Shown here: piece by piece, positions 18,242 to 27,221 of the stretch
How positions within the stretch are numbered: position 1 is the stretch's first letter
Layout of the letters: each line of letters begins with the position of its first letter
Origin: Pseudomonas sp. StFLB209
GTDB taxonomy: Bacteria > Pseudomonadota > Gammaproteobacteria > Pseudomonadales > Pseudomonadaceae
Length of the DNA stretch: 64,000 nucleotides
Assembly: GCF_000829415.1 (NCBI RefSeq)
Contig: NZ_AP014637.1
Span: 3,675,001-3,739,000 of the forward strand
Direction of reading: 5' to 3'
The notes under the pieces: model-generated
Databases searched by the model: none
What the model was told of the DNA's origin: nothing
What the model saw: only the letters and a program-made list of their open reading frames with translations
Translations under genes and position numbers: made by a program

Positions 18242-19243
18242 TTGCAGCGAACTCAAGACAGGCGAATCAGAACGGTGTTGCATGGCGGTATTGTGCGTGC
18301 GGAGTGTCTGGCGATTTCCAGTTGGTGTGTGGTGCAGTGGCTTGTTTACTCCCGTCAGTCAGTGATCGAGGCGCTCCTGCTGTTTTTTCTGATGATTGCC
18401 ATCAGTCTTGTCCAGACATTTACCCGTAGCGATAAAGTCTGGCGGCTCGCGGGTGTGGTATTTGTTCTGGTGTTTTCTGCATCTTACAAGTTTTTATTTG
18501 TTTCGCGTCCCGAGCTGTATCAGGCATTTTCATTGGCTTTTGCAGTCATTGCCGTATTGGGCGCTTCGTTGCTGATCCGCAGTCCTCATGATTACACGGT
18601 CACTGCGTTATTGACCTGGTTGATTATCTGGCCCGTCGCACCCTTGGCGGTGCCGGACGCCAATCTGTATGTCGTTATCTTTGCCCTGTTTTCCGTCGCG
18701 TTGGGCGGGCTTAACAATTATTCGTTCATGGATTCTCTGAGGAGTATTTTGGCGGCCGAGCAACAGTATCGGGTCATGGCTGAAACCGACTATCTGACCG
18801 GTATCTACAACCGTCGTGCGTTCATGGCGCGTTTCGAACGCCTGGCGCTGTCCGTGCGGGGCGGGTGCTTTCTGATGATTGATATCGATAACTTCAAGCG
18901 TGTCAACGATGGCTGGGGGCATGACGTCGGCGATCAGGTTCTGTGTGCCCTGGCGCGTTGCCTGAATCAGGTGCAAGGCAGTCACTGTCATGGGCGCCTT
19001 GGTGGCGAGGAGTTCGGTGTGCTGCTCGATACGCGTAATACCCAGGAGGCCGTCGCTTATACCGAGCGTCTGCTGCAGGCGGTGCGCGGCTGCGACTTTT
19101 TGCCCTGCAGGTTCACCGTGAGTGCGGGCCTGGTGTCTTTCGAGCGGGGGGCGGATGTCTCGCACGTGCTCAAAAGCGCTGATCGCAAACTTTACGAGGC
19201 CAAGAGTGCCGGTAAAGACAACTTCAAGATGCAGGTGTGCTGA
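18242..19243 (+). CDS. Membrane-bound GGDEF diguanylate cyclase
   Basis: A protein of up to 333 residues. About five membrane helices occupy residues 40-165 (for example EALLLFFLMIAISLVQTF and AFSLAFAVIAVLGASLLI), followed by a GGDEF domain about 175-333. The active-site loop is RLGGEEFGVLL near residue 255, and the metal-binding DIDNFKRVND is present, so c-di-GMP synthesis is likely. The RxxD inhibitory site is absent (Gln and His at those places), so product feedback may be weak. The start is uncertain: the frame opens at a TTG at 18242 without a good Shine-Dalgarno, while a strong AAGGAGG before the ATG at 18214 leads into another frame (see findings). Confidence 0.85.
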   Translation: MQRTQDRRIRTVLHGGIVRAECLAISSWCVVQWLVYSRQSVIEALLLFFLMIAISLVQTFTRSDKVWRLAGVVFVLVFSASYKFLFVSRPELYQAFSLAFAVIAVLGASLLIRSPHDYTVTALLTWLIIWPVAPLAVPDANLYVVIFALFSVALGGLNNYSFMDSLRSILAAEQQYRVMAETDYLTGIYNRRAFMARFERLALSVRGGCFLMIDIDNFKRVNDGWGHDVGDQVLCALARCLNQVQGSHCHGRLGGEEFGVLLDTRNTQEAVAYTERLLQAVRGCDFLPCRFTVSAGLVSFERGADVSHVLKSADRKLYEAKSAGKDNFKMQVC

Positions 19244-19304
19244 GTGTTCGCCTGCTATCGCTCATACCGCTGTAGAAACCATTGCGATAGAGCAGGGAGG
19301 TGCC

Positions 19305-19781
19305 ATGAGGCACAGCATAGCGACAGCCGTTGCCGATCTGGAGTCCGGTGTCGCGCACCTGAAAGGTCAAGTGTCATGCATGTTGCTGAAGATCAATCAG
19401 GTCGATTGCGCCATTGACATTGCCAAGTCGCTGCTGGCCAGCACAGATCGGTTAATGGGCGGGCCCCAGACCAATGCGAGCAGTTTGAGTGACCTGTCCT
19501 GTGTTCATCTCAAGGGCGAGTTGTTGAGGCTTATTGCGGTCGTCGAGGAGGGCGTCAGAAGAATTCTGGGGCTGACCGGCATGTTGATCGACGACGTTCG
19601 CCAGAGACTGTTGATCATCAGTCGGGGGTTTTGCGAGTTCGATTCAGCGCGTGGTCGTTTGAATGCCCTGAAGACGGTGCTGGATGACGTCGAGTCGTTA
19701 TGTGTCTCGATTCTGGCGCGATCCAGCGTTCAGTTGCTGGCGCTTGATGCCTTGAAACAGAACAAGGGCGCCCTTGAGTGA
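19305..19781 (+). CDS. Unrecognised all-helical protein
   Basis: A 158-residue soluble protein with no signal peptide or membrane segment. The sequence is almost wholly amphipathic helix, for example ATAVADLESGVAHLKGQVSC and ARGRLNALKTVLDDVESLC, suggesting a helical bundle; four cysteines are scattered through it. The ATG at 19305 is preceded by GGGAGG at 19296-19301 and is the clear start. It sits between the diguanylate cyclase and the chemoreceptor on the same strand, so a role in the same signalling route is possible. I do not know the family. Confidence 0.7.
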   Translation: MRHSIATAVADLESGVAHLKGQVSCMLLKINQVDCAIDIAKSLLASTDRLMGGPQTNASSLSDLSCVHLKGELLRLIAVVEEGVRRILGLTGMLIDDVRQRLLIISRGFCEFDSARGRLNALKTVLDDVESLCVSILARSSVQLLALDALKQNKGALE

Positions 19782-19837
19782 CCGCTTGGCAGGTTCTGCC
19801 GGTGGTTCATTCGCCGTAACCATTGGGAGGTGTGAGT

Positions 19838-21151
19838 ATGTTCGAACGACGCTTGAAACAAGAGCTGATAAAGCGCGATAACCAGTTACGGCAGTTACAG
19901 CAACTGGGTGCACAGCTGGATGCGGGCATGCTCTCAGTGCGCCTGGGCCCGGATTTGAAAGTCATGGCGTTCAACAGCGCATTTGCTGACTCGCTGGGGC
20001 GCATGCCTGAGCGGCTGCATGGCCAGAGTCTGAAGCAGCTCATGTCAACGTCAGGCAGCACCGCGGGGCTCTTCGCAGCGCTGGAAGACGGACTGAAGGC
20101 GTCAAAGCCTGTGCATGACCGTTACCGGTTTATACGCACCGATGGCGGCGCTGCCTGGCTGAGCCTGCATTGGCTGCCGGTGTATGACGATGCGGGCCGT
20201 CTCGAACATGTGCAGGGTTACGGTTCGGCTATCACCGACATGGTCGAGCAGATCAGCGAACATTCGCAAATCCTGGCGGCGTTGCTCAGGTCCACGGCGG
20301 TAATCCAGTTCAATCCCGACGGCACCGTGATCACCGCCAACGATCAATTCCTGCAGAGCATGGGGTATTCGCTGGCGCAGATTCAGAAACGTCATCATCG
20401 GATCTTCTGCGCAACGGACTATGCCGCCTCTGCCGAATACGTGGCGTTTTGGGAAAGGCTGCGGCAGGGTGAATACGTGGCGGGCCGGTTTTGCCGGCTG
20501 CACAATCGTGGTCATCCGGTCTGGTTGGAGGCTTCCTATAATCCGGTCTATGACGCTGAAGGGCGGCTGTACAAAGTGGTCAAGTTCGCCAGCGTCGTAA
20601 CCGACCAGGTGAGCCGCGAGACACAGGTCAAAAGCGCTGCGCAGATCGCCTACGATATTTCGCGCCAGACCGAGACCCGCGCCGCGCAGGGTACCGAGGT
20701 CGTACAGCAGGCCATCAAAACCATGAAATCCATCGCCGGTCAGATGCAATCGGCGACCGCCAGCATGCAGGCTTTGGGCGACCAGTCGTTGCTGATCAGC
20801 AGCATGGTGGAGAAGATCAGCGCGATTGCTTCGCAGACCAATCTGCTTGCCCTCAACGCGGCTATCGAGGCTGCGCGTGCCGGTGAGCAAGGTTGGGGCT
20901 TTGCAGTCGTGGCCGATGAGGTGCGTCAACTGGCCGGGCGCACCAGCGCGGCCACCGGTGAAATCGTCCAGATTGTCCAGCACAACAAGACCCTGGCTGA
21001 CAAGGCGGTCGAAGACATCCAATCCAGTCGGACAAAGGCCGAGCAAGGCCTGCTGATGGCCGAGCAGGCCGATACCGCGATCATCGATATTCGCAATGGG
21101 GCCATTGAGGTGGTTCAGGCTGTAGGAAGGGTCACGGTGGATTTGGGCTAA
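19838..21151 (+). CDS. Soluble PAS-PAS methyl-accepting chemotaxis protein, BdlA-like
   Basis: A 437-residue cytoplasmic receptor with no membrane helix. PAS domain 1 lies at about 15-130 and PAS domain 2 at about 140-255 ([16 protein letters not shown], then [17 protein letters not shown]). A short MCP signalling domain (about 270-437) has the hairpin tip [17 protein letters not shown]. The layout and wording match BdlA, the biofilm-dispersion sensor of P. aeruginosa, which acts in c-di-GMP control; the nearby GGDEF gene fits this. The almost invariant Arg of the family [12 protein letters not shown] is Trp here (GWGF). Shine-Dalgarno GGGAGG lies at 19825-19830; the ATG at 19838 is preferred over the upstream in-frame start. 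Confidence 0.87.
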   Translation: MFERRLKQELIKRDNQLRQLQQLGAQLDAGMLSVRLGPDLKVMAFNSAFADSLGRMPERLHGQSLKQLMSTSGSTAGLFAALEDGLKASKPVHDRYRFIRTDGGAAWLSLHWLPVYDDAGRLEHVQGYGSAITDMVEQISEHSQILAALLRSTAVIQFNPDGTVITANDQFLQSMGYSLAQIQKRHHRIFCATDYAASAEYVAFWERLRQGEYVAGRFCRLHNRGHPVWLEASYNPVYDAEGRLYKVVKFASVVTDQVSRETQVKSAAQIAYDISRQTETRAAQGTEVVQQAIKTMKSIAGQMQSATASMQALGDQSLLISSMVEKISAIASQTNLLALNAAIEAARAGEQGWGFAVVADEVRQLAGRTSAATGEIVQIVQHNKTLADKAVEDIQSSRTKAEQGLLMAEQADTAIIDIRNGAIEVVQAVGRVTVDLG

Positions 21152-21356
21152 GCGCTTGGTATGCACAACTGCGCCGTAGAGCCGGTCGCCCGTACCGATG
21201 GCCGGGTATTTGACGACGATCAGGTATCTATTCTGGTTGCCCTATTCCCTGCTCGCGGCGCCAGCGCGACTGCTATCGTGAAGAGCACGATTCAGCGTGT
21301 TGTTACGTATTACGTTGGTTTGACCTGACTCACAATCGAATGCTCAGGGGGCCATC

Positions 21357-22013
21357 ATGCAAAAGACTGTCATTTTTGGAGTGCTCGATACTGCTCAGTT
21401 GGCGTACTACTACTTGAAAAAAGACCCTTCGGTTGAAGTTGTCGGTTTCACGGTCAACCAACGTTATCTCCCGGAATCGAGGCATTTCGAAGGCTTACCG
21501 GTGGTGCCGTTCGAATCCCTCCATGAGTATTTTCCGTGTGTCGGGTACAAGCTGTTTGCACCGATGACGGGGCGCAGGATGAACCGTCAGCGTGAGTCGA
21601 TCTATCTTCAGGGCAAAGAAAAGGGCTACGACTTCATTTCATACGTCAGCCCCCAGGCGACGGTGAATGACAACCTGATCGGTGAGAACTGTTTCATTCT
21701 GGAAGACAACACACTGCAACCCTTCACCAGCATCGGTAACAACGTGGTCATGTGGAGTGGTAACCATATTGGTCACCATAGCGAGATTCGCGACCATGCG
21801 TTTTTCGCCTCCCATGTGGTCTTGTCCGGGCATTGCCTGGTCAATGGCTATGCCTGGTTCGGCGTCAATTCGACCATCACCAATAATTGCACGATCGCTG
21901 AGGGCACCTGTGTCGCCATGGGGGCGCTGATTTCGAAAGACACTCAGCCCTGGCAGTTATATGTCGGTGCCCCGGCGCGCGCGGTGAAAAGCAGTCAGGA
22001 ACTGGATTTCTAG
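21357..22013 (+). CDS. NeuD/PglD-like sugar O/N-acyltransferase (left-handed beta-helix)
   Basis: A 218-residue protein. An N-terminal Rossmann-like lobe (MQKTVIFGVLDTAQLAYYYL) is followed by hexapeptide-repeat beta-helix turns from about residue 95 (ATVNDNLIGENCFILEDN, VVMWSGNHIGHHSEI). This is the build of PglD/NeuD-type acetyltransferases that modify nucleotide sugars, with the active-site His in the GNHIGHHS region. Such enzymes serve O-antigen or flagellin glycan synthesis. Its neighbour, on the other strand, is a WbqC protein, also linked to surface-glycan loci. The exact sugar cannot be told. Confidence 0.82.
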   Translation: MQKTVIFGVLDTAQLAYYYLKKDPSVEVVGFTVNQRYLPESRHFEGLPVVPFESLHEYFPCVGYKLFAPMTGRRMNRQRESIYLQGKEKGYDFISYVSPQATVNDNLIGENCFILEDNTLQPFTSIGNNVVMWSGNHIGHHSEIRDHAFFASHVVLSGHCLVNGYAWFGVNSTITNNCTIAEGTCVAMGALISKDTQPWQLYVGAPARAVKSSQELDF

Positions 22014-22041
22014 GCATCCCATGGTGTGTAAGGCCTGCGCC

Positions 22042-22743
22042 TCACAGGTAATCGTAGGCCTCAAGATGCGGTTTTATGCCTTGGGCGCCGACTTCCATCA
22101 GCGCATCGATGATCGACAGGTACGGGGTAAAGACTTTGCCACGCTGGCGGTAGGGCAGTGGCTGCATAGCGATGAATTGCAGATCGATACCGGCGTTGGC
22201 AAATGCCCGTGGCTCGTACAGTGACCTGCCGCCCTGGGCGTTGATGTAGCGTGTTGCACCTTCCTGGCGGCAAATATCCAGAATCCGCTCCTGCGCCGCC
22301 AGGTGCGCGTTGTTGTAGATCTGGCTGCTGGGGATGATTCGCGCCGTCAGGCCCATGAAGCTCGCCATCATTTGAATCTGATAAGTCAGAAATTGCGCAA
22401 GGTTGCTGCTCTCAAAGCTCAGCAGGTGCTCAAGCAAAGGAAACACCTGATAGAAGCAGGGCGCTTTGCCATAAGCCATTTGCATACTCAGCAGCATTCG
22501 ACGCTGCCACTGCGCGGCGGGTGCGATCTGGATCTGGTTAATCTTGCGGTTCTGCGATGCATCAAGCAGCGGCAAAGTGATCAAGCCCGCAGCGTTATTG
22601 ATCAGGATCCGGTTGCGATTGATCCAGCCGCGGTTGATGTAGTTCACGTCGTCATAGACCACGAAGCAGTCCGAGGCGTGTAGCAGTTGCCAGTAGCCAA
22701 TATAGGGAAACAGGTAGGGTTGCATGATCGCCACTGCACTCAT
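22042..22743 (-). CDS. WbqC family protein
   Basis: A 233-residue member of the WbqC-like family, recognised from the N-terminus AIMQPYLFPYIGYWQLL and the following VYDDVNYINRGWINRN. The family occurs in O-antigen and flagellar glycosylation islands; a role in amino-sugar modification has been proposed but not settled. The ATG at 22743 is chosen because the family N-terminus begins there. It overlaps the TGA of a 30-codon upstream ORF (ATGA), so its translation may be coupled. It converges with the acyltransferase gene; their stops are 28 bases apart. Confidence 0.85.
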   Translation of the reverse strand: MSAVAIMQPYLFPYIGYWQLLHASDCFVVYDDVNYINRGWINRNRILINNAAGLITLPLLDASQNRKINQIQIAPAAQWQRRMLLSMQMAYGKAPCFYQVFPLLEHLLSFESSNLAQFLTYQIQMMASFMGLTARIIPSSQIYNNAHLAAQERILDICRQEGATRYINAQGGRSLYEPRAFANAGIDLQFIAMQPLPYRQRGKVFTPYLSIIDALMEVGAQGIKPHLEAYDYL

Positions 22744-22832
22744 GCAATCGCCTCGGCAATCGCGAAGTTGTTGCACGGGGGCCTGAAGGTGATAACGCTG
22801 ACGTGCAGATGGTGGCGGAAACTGTCGAGCAT
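22740..22832 (-). CDS. 30-codon ORF coupled to wbqC (leader peptide or gene remnant)
   Basis: A short ORF that starts at the ATG complementary to 22830-22832, with a good Shine-Dalgarno (GGGAGAG) upstream. It ends in a TGA that overlaps the wbqC ATG (ATGA). The peptide begins MLDSFRHHLHVSV and ends AIAEAIA. The exact stop-start overlap and the ribosome site suggest that it is translated, either as a leader that couples wbqC expression or as the end of a shortened gene. No family is recognised. Confidence 0.45.
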   Translation of the reverse strand: MLDSFRHHLHVSVITFRPPCNNFAIAEAIA

Positions 22833-23242
22833 CCGTTTCTCTCCCTGGCGATTCAAAAAATGTCCTTGGCCCACGTGTACGGGCGTAAGACGTTATTGAA
22901 TCGCTCGCGCTGGCCCATCCGGAGTACAGGTTCAGTTAACTGTCGACCAACGCTCTGAGGTCACGGGTGATCAGGTCAATCACTCCAGCAAACTGTAGCA
23001 GCCAGGGGTGTTCGTGCAACGGACGGCTTTGCAGTGGCGGTAAATATTATTGCGTGCTGACGGGTATGCGCATGGCGTGGTGCATGAGCGTCGCCGGGTG
23101 ACTCTGCATGTCATCCATCTGGTCTATTCTCCCTGCAAGTGCATACGCTATCGGGGGCTTCCTACGGTTGCGCAGCACCCTCCGCTGTCGCCCGAAGTGC
23201 CACACGGCCTCGGTTCACTCAGTTGCATGCAAGGAGTTGCAA
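22833..23242. other. Intergenic region between the wbqC leader and the GvpU-like gene
   Basis: About 410 bases without a supported gene. It holds a 9-bp inverted repeat, GCGATTCAA (22848-22856) and TTGAATCGC (22896-22904), 39 bases apart, just upstream of the wbqC leader, a possible operator. Divergent promoters for both flanking genes should lie here, but none is convincing. Confidence 0.4.
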
Positions 23243-23716
23243 ATGACCGATGTAGATCAAGCAGAACAAACCCCTTCGCTTCCGGATCAAGGCTACGATG
23301 AGCTGATCGCCCAGTTTCAGGCGCAGGGTCGGCAGATTGATTGGCTGCTGCAGTGGCTGGTCAGGTTTGTGGTGAGTACCAAGGTCGAGCTGGGTGTCAC
23401 CCTGTCGGTCGGTGGAAATCTGCTGTCAGGACATCTTGTTTCTCATGATGCCTATTTTGATCAGCTAGCCGAGGAGCTGGCGGCGCCTTTTGGTCAATTT
23501 CACAACGGTACTGATCAATCAATGAAGGAAATGATTCTGTCGTTCAAACCCGGTGAGCTGGCTGAGGACGATAATCACGCCTTCCACTTCATTCATCTCA
23601 AGGACGCCAAAACCTACTCTTCCGACCAGAGCCCGATCTGCGAAACCGGTGTGCTGTGGCGTGGCCGCATCGCCGCGGTAGACGGCTTCAGTATCGGTCG
23701 GATCGTGACGCATTGA
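23243..23716 (+). CDS. Orphan GvpU-like gas vesicle accessory protein
   Basis: A 157-residue protein. From about residue 55 it matches what I know of GvpU of Bacillus megaterium: a strand-rich segment VELGVTLSVGGNLLSG, then HDAYFDQLAEEL, then FHFIHLKDAKTY, and the terminal LWRGRIAAVDGFSIGRI, which parallels WRGKIAEVDGF in GvpU. GvpU is a gas-vesicle accessory or clustering protein. No gas-vesicle structural gene is in the window, so this is probably an orphan relative with another role. Shine-Dalgarno AAGGAG (23231-23236) fixes the ATG at 23243. Not obviously operonic with its neighbours. Confidence 0.75.
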   Translation: MTDVDQAEQTPSLPDQGYDELIAQFQAQGRQIDWLLQWLVRFVVSTKVELGVTLSVGGNLLSGHLVSHDAYFDQLAEELAAPFGQFHNGTDQSMKEMILSFKPGELAEDDNHAFHFIHLKDAKTYSSDQSPICETGVLWRGRIAAVDGFSIGRIVTH

Positions 23717-24252
23717 TGGCAGCTGTCCGGCGCGGTGCAAGCCTCGCCGGCGGTTCACTTTATCAACGGGCAAAGAAAAGCCCGCCGGATGGGGGGAGCG
23801 GGCTTAAGGTTCACACTTGGGAGCGACTTCAAGATGCAACAGCCGCTGTGAAAAGTTCGTGAACTTCATGTCATGGTTTTGCAGCCTGTTAGTTTTTGTT
23901 TTTTTGTTCGCCAGGTCTGGGTTTCGGCCGTCGTTGCGAATGCCCGCTGAATTTCCCACGTCGACGTTCTCCAGCGCTAAATCAGCGCGCGCCGTCGTCA
24001 TTGGCCGTTGTCGTCAGATGGCAACAAAATCTGTGCAGCGTGGTGCAGGCGATCTCGCTGAAAACTGTCGTTTTTTAGCGACAATATGTCGCAGCGGGGC
24101 GGGTGTCGCGAGTAATATGTGCGGCCTGAATTGCTCACCGAATTTTTCCGGTATGGCCTGAGAGAGCTGGCAAAAAAACAATAACGCAACACGCCAGGTT
24201 GCACGCCCCGGTCTTGCACAGAATTTACGAGAGACGAAAAGGCGAAGAAGAA
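23717..24252. other. Long leader/intergenic region upstream of maeA
   Basis: About 535 bases without a convincing gene. A hairpin AAAGCCCGC / GCGGGCTT near 23775-23806 (no T run) may end the GvpU-like transcript. Further on, TGTCG/GCGACA elements cluster at 24066-24110, and the spacing suggests that the maeA promoter and a long 5' leader lie here. An open frame at 23817-24161 has no coding character. Confidence 0.45.
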
Positions 24253-25944
24253 ATGACCAATACCACACGACCGCTGTACATTTCCTACGCAGGTCCTTCC
24301 CTGTTGGAAATGCCCCTTCTGAACAAGGGCAGTGCGTTCACTCCGCAAGAGCGGATCGATTTCAACCTGATCGGCTTGTTGCCACAAAACGTGGAAACCA
24401 TCGAAGAACAGGTGGCCCGGGCCTACAGCCAGTATCAGCAGTGCGCCAGCGATCTGGACAAGCACATCTTCCTGCGCTCGATCCAGGACAACAACGAGAC
24501 GCTGTTCTTCCGTCTGCTGGACGCGAATCTGGAACAGATGCTGCCGATTATCTACACCCCGACGGTCGGTCAGGCGTGTCAGGAATTCTCCAAGATCTAC
24601 CGCACCCACCGCGGCCTGTTCATTTCCTATCCTGACCGCGATCGTATCGATGACATCCTGCGCAGCGCGACCAAAGACCGGATCAAGATCATCGTGGTAA
24701 CCGACAGCGAGCGCATTCTCGGTCTGGGCGACCAGGGCATCGGCGGCATGGGGATCCCGATCGGCAAATTGTCGTTGTACACCGCCTGCGGTGGGGTCAG
24801 CCCGGCCTACACCCTGCCGATCGTGCTGGATGTCGGCACCAACAACCGTGAATTGCTGGATGACCCGATGTACATGGGCTGGCGCCACGAGCGGGTGACC
24901 GGCAAGGAGTACGAAGACTTCGTTGCGCTGTTCATCGAAGCGGTACAGCGCCGCTGGCCGGACGTGCTGCTGCAGTTCGAAGACTTTGCCCAGGCCAACG
25001 CCATGCCGTTGCTGGACAAATACCGCGACGTGCTGTGCTGCTTCAACGATGACATTCAGGGCACCGCGTCCGTGGCGGTGGGTACGCTGCTGGCGGCCTG
25101 CAAGGCCAAGCAGGAAACCCTCGGCCAGCAGAAAGTGGTGTTTCTGGGCGCCGGTTCCGCCGGTTGCGGTATCGCCGAACACATCATCGCCGCCATGCAG
25201 GTCGAGGGCCTGAGCGAGGCCCAGGCACGCAAGCGGATCTTCATGGTCGACCGTTTCGGTCTGCTCACCGAGGGCATGGATAACCTGCTGGACTTCCAGA
25301 AGCGCCTGGCGCAGCAGTCTGCTGACGTGGCCGGTTGGGCAAGCGCCGGTCAGGACTATGCGTCACTGCTGGATGTGGTCAGCAACGCTGGCGCCACCGT
25401 ACTGATCGGGGTTTCGGGTCAGCGTGGCCTGTTCAGCGAAGAAGTGATCCGTGAGTTGCACAAGCACTGCCCGCGTCCGCTGGTGATGCCACTGTCCAAC
25501 CCGACCTCCAAGGTCGAGGTCACGCCTGAGGAAGTCCTGCGCTGGACCGACGGCCAGGCCCTGGTTGCCACCGGTAGCCCGTTTGCCCCGGTGAACATCA
25601 ACGGTCGCACCGTACACATTGCCCAGTGCAACAACTCGTACATCTTCCCGGGCATCGGTCTGGGTGTCCTGGCGTGCAAGGCTTCGCGAATCAGCGACCG
25701 CATGCTGATGGCAGCCTCGAACGCCTTGGCCGAATGCTCGCCTATGGTGACCGGGGAGGGCGATGCGGTGTTGCCGCCGCTCAAGGACATTCAGCAGGTC
25801 AGCCGCAAGATCGCTCTGGCCGTGGCCAAAGAGGCCCAGGCCGAAGGGCTGGCGCTGGAAACGCCGGAAGACGTTATTCTCGACGCCATCGAGCGCAACT
25901 TCTGGACGCCTGAGTACCGTACCTACCGTCGGCGTTCCAACTGA
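24253..25944 (+). CDS. maeA: NAD-dependent malic enzyme (oxaloacetate-decarboxylating)
   Basis: A 563-residue SfcA/MaeA-type enzyme that converts malate to pyruvate with reduction of NAD. Visible landmarks are [16 protein letters not shown] near the N-terminus, [14 protein letters not shown] with the catalytic Tyr, [21 protein letters not shown], the metal-binding [20 protein letters not shown], and the NAD-binding [13 protein letters not shown]. The ATG at 24253 gives [15 protein letters not shown], the usual start. It links the TCA cycle with pyruvate, and a long untranslated region precedes it. Complete. Confidence 0.94.
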   Translation: MTNTTRPLYISYAGPSLLEMPLLNKGSAFTPQERIDFNLIGLLPQNVETIEEQVARAYSQYQQCASDLDKHIFLRSIQDNNETLFFRLLDANLEQMLPIIYTPTVGQACQEFSKIYRTHRGLFISYPDRDRIDDILRSATKDRIKIIVVTDSERILGLGDQGIGGMGIPIGKLSLYTACGGVSPAYTLPIVLDVGTNNRELLDDPMYMGWRHERVTGKEYEDFVALFIEAVQRRWPDVLLQFEDFAQANAMPLLDKYRDVLCCFNDDIQGTASVAVGTLLAACKAKQETLGQQKVVFLGAGSAGCGIAEHIIAAMQVEGLSEAQARKRIFMVDRFGLLTEGMDNLLDFQKRLAQQSADVAGWASAGQDYASLLDVVSNAGATVLIGVSGQRGLFSEEVIRELHKHCPRPLVMPLSNPTSKVEVTPEEVLRWTDGQALVATGSPFAPVNINGRTVHIAQCNNSYIFPGIGLGVLACKASRISDRMLMAASNALAECSPMVTGEGDAVLPPLKDIQQVSRKIALAVAKEAQAEGLALETPEDVILDAIERNFWTPEYRTYRRRSN

Positions 25945-25950
25945 CCGACA

Positions 25951-25975
25951 GCCGGGGCGCGCAATGCGCCCCGGC
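25951..25975 (+). terminator. GC hairpin after maeA
   Basis: Perfect 10-bp stem GCCGGGGCGC / GCGCCCCGGC with loop GCAAT, starting six bases past the maeA stop. It has no T run, so it may act as a pause or 3' stabiliser rather than a full terminator. Confidence 0.45.
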
Positions 25976-26087
25976 CTCCTGCAACATCTGCTCAATACTA
26001 TGAAGATTGTGCAAAGACTTGCCGGCTGATGCGCGACAAGCTCCCACGGCGATATATACTGCGCGCCATTATCCAAGGGAGAGCCGT

Positions 26088-27221
26088 GTGGCCATCGATA
26101 TTCACTGGATCCGCGACGACGACAGCCTTGCCCGCCAATGCACGCAATGGCAGTCCCTGCCGTTTATCGCCGTCGACACCGAATTCATGCGGGTCGATAC
26201 CTTCTATCCGATCGCCGGTTTACTGCAGGTCGGATATGGCAACAACGCCTGGCTGATCGATCCTTTGCTGATCAACGACTGGCACCCGCTGGCGGTACTG
26301 CTGGAAGACCCGGCCGTTACCAAAGTTCTGCATGCCTGCAGCGAAGACCTCGAAGTCTTGCTGCGCCTCACCGGCAGCCTGCCGCTACCGTTGTTCGATA
26401 CCCAACTGGCAGCCGGTTACCTGAACATCGGCTTTTCGATGGGCTATTCGCGGCTGGTGCAAGCGGTGCTGGACATCGAACTGCCCAAGGGCGAGACCCG
26501 TTCCGACTGGCTGCAGCGGCCACTGTCCGATACGCAGGTCAGCTATGCGGCAGAAGACGCCATGCATCTGGCCGAGCTGTTCAACAAGTTGCAGCCACAG
26601 CTATCGGCCGAGAAGTACGCCTGGGTTCTGGAAGACGGCGCCGAACTGGTCGCCAATCTGCGTCGCGAAAGCGATCCGCGCGAGGCTTACCGCGAGGCCA
26701 AGCTGGCCTGGAAGCTGTCTCGTCAGCAATTGGCGGTGCTGCGTGAGCTGTGCACCTGGCGTGAGCAGCAGGCGCGGATTCGCAACCAGCCGCGTAATCG
26801 TATCCTGCGTGAAGCTTCGTTGTGGCCGTTGGCCAAGACCCAGCCGGATCAGCTCACCACGCTGGCGCGCATCGAAGACATGCACCCGCGTACCGTGCGT
26901 CAGGATGGCGAGTTTCTCTTGCAACTGATCAAGAGCGCGGGCAATACCCCTGCCGAGCAATGGCCGGCGCCGCTGCCGGAGCCGCTGCCGATCGAAGCCT
27001 CGGCCATGCTCAAGTCATTGCGCGCCATCGGCCAGCAGTACGCCGAGCGCCTGGATATGGCGCCGGAATTGATGCTGCGCAAGAAAACCCTGGAGTTGCT
27101 GCTCAAAAGCGGCTATCCCCAAGGGCCTTACCAATTACCCGATTCGCTGCGTGGCTGGCGCCGTGAGTTGATGGGCCAGGCACTGCTCGACAGCCTGGCC
27201 AGTGTCGGAGAACAGCCTTGA
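26088..27221 (+). CDS. rnd: Ribonuclease D
   Basis: A 377-residue 3'-to-5' exoribonuclease for tRNA 3' maturation. The DEDDy motifs are visible: Exo [10 protein letters not shown] (about residues 26-34), Exo [12 protein letters not shown], and Exo [12 protein letters not shown] with Tyr and Asp. A HRDC domain follows at about 205-290. The start is GTG at 26088, with AAGGGAGA just before it. A clear TATACT (26055-26060) lies 28 bases upstream as a likely -10, but no good -35 was seen. The stop overlaps the ycgL start. Confidence 0.95.
   Translation: MAIDIHWIRDDDSLARQCTQWQSLPFIAVDTEFMRVDTFYPIAGLLQVGYGNNAWLIDPLLINDWHPLAVLLEDPAVTKVLHACSEDLEVLLRLTGSLPLPLFDTQLAAGYLNIGFSMGYSRLVQAVLDIELPKGETRSDWLQRPLSDTQVSYAAEDAMHLAELFNKLQPQLSAEKYAWVLEDGAELVANLRRESDPREAYREAKLAWKLSRQQLAVLRELCTWREQQARIRNQPRNRILREASLWPLAKTQPDQLTTLARIEDMHPRTVRQDGEFLLQLIKSAGNTPAEQWPAPLPEPLPIEASAMLKSLRAIGQQYAERLDMAPELMLRKKTLELLLKSGYPQGPYQLPDSLRGWRRELMGQALLDSLASVGEQP

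Noticed and set aside
16940..23242. Integrative element using tRNA-Ser as att site
   Set aside because: No second copy of the tRNA 3' end and no integrase were found in the interval.
23243..23716. A gas-vesicle operon
   Set aside because: Only the GvpU-like accessory protein is present; no gvpA, gvpF/L or gvpN-type gene is in the window.
23817..24161. A 114-codon ORF upstream of maeA
   Set aside because: No ribosome site, poor coding character, and it lies where the maeA leader is expected.
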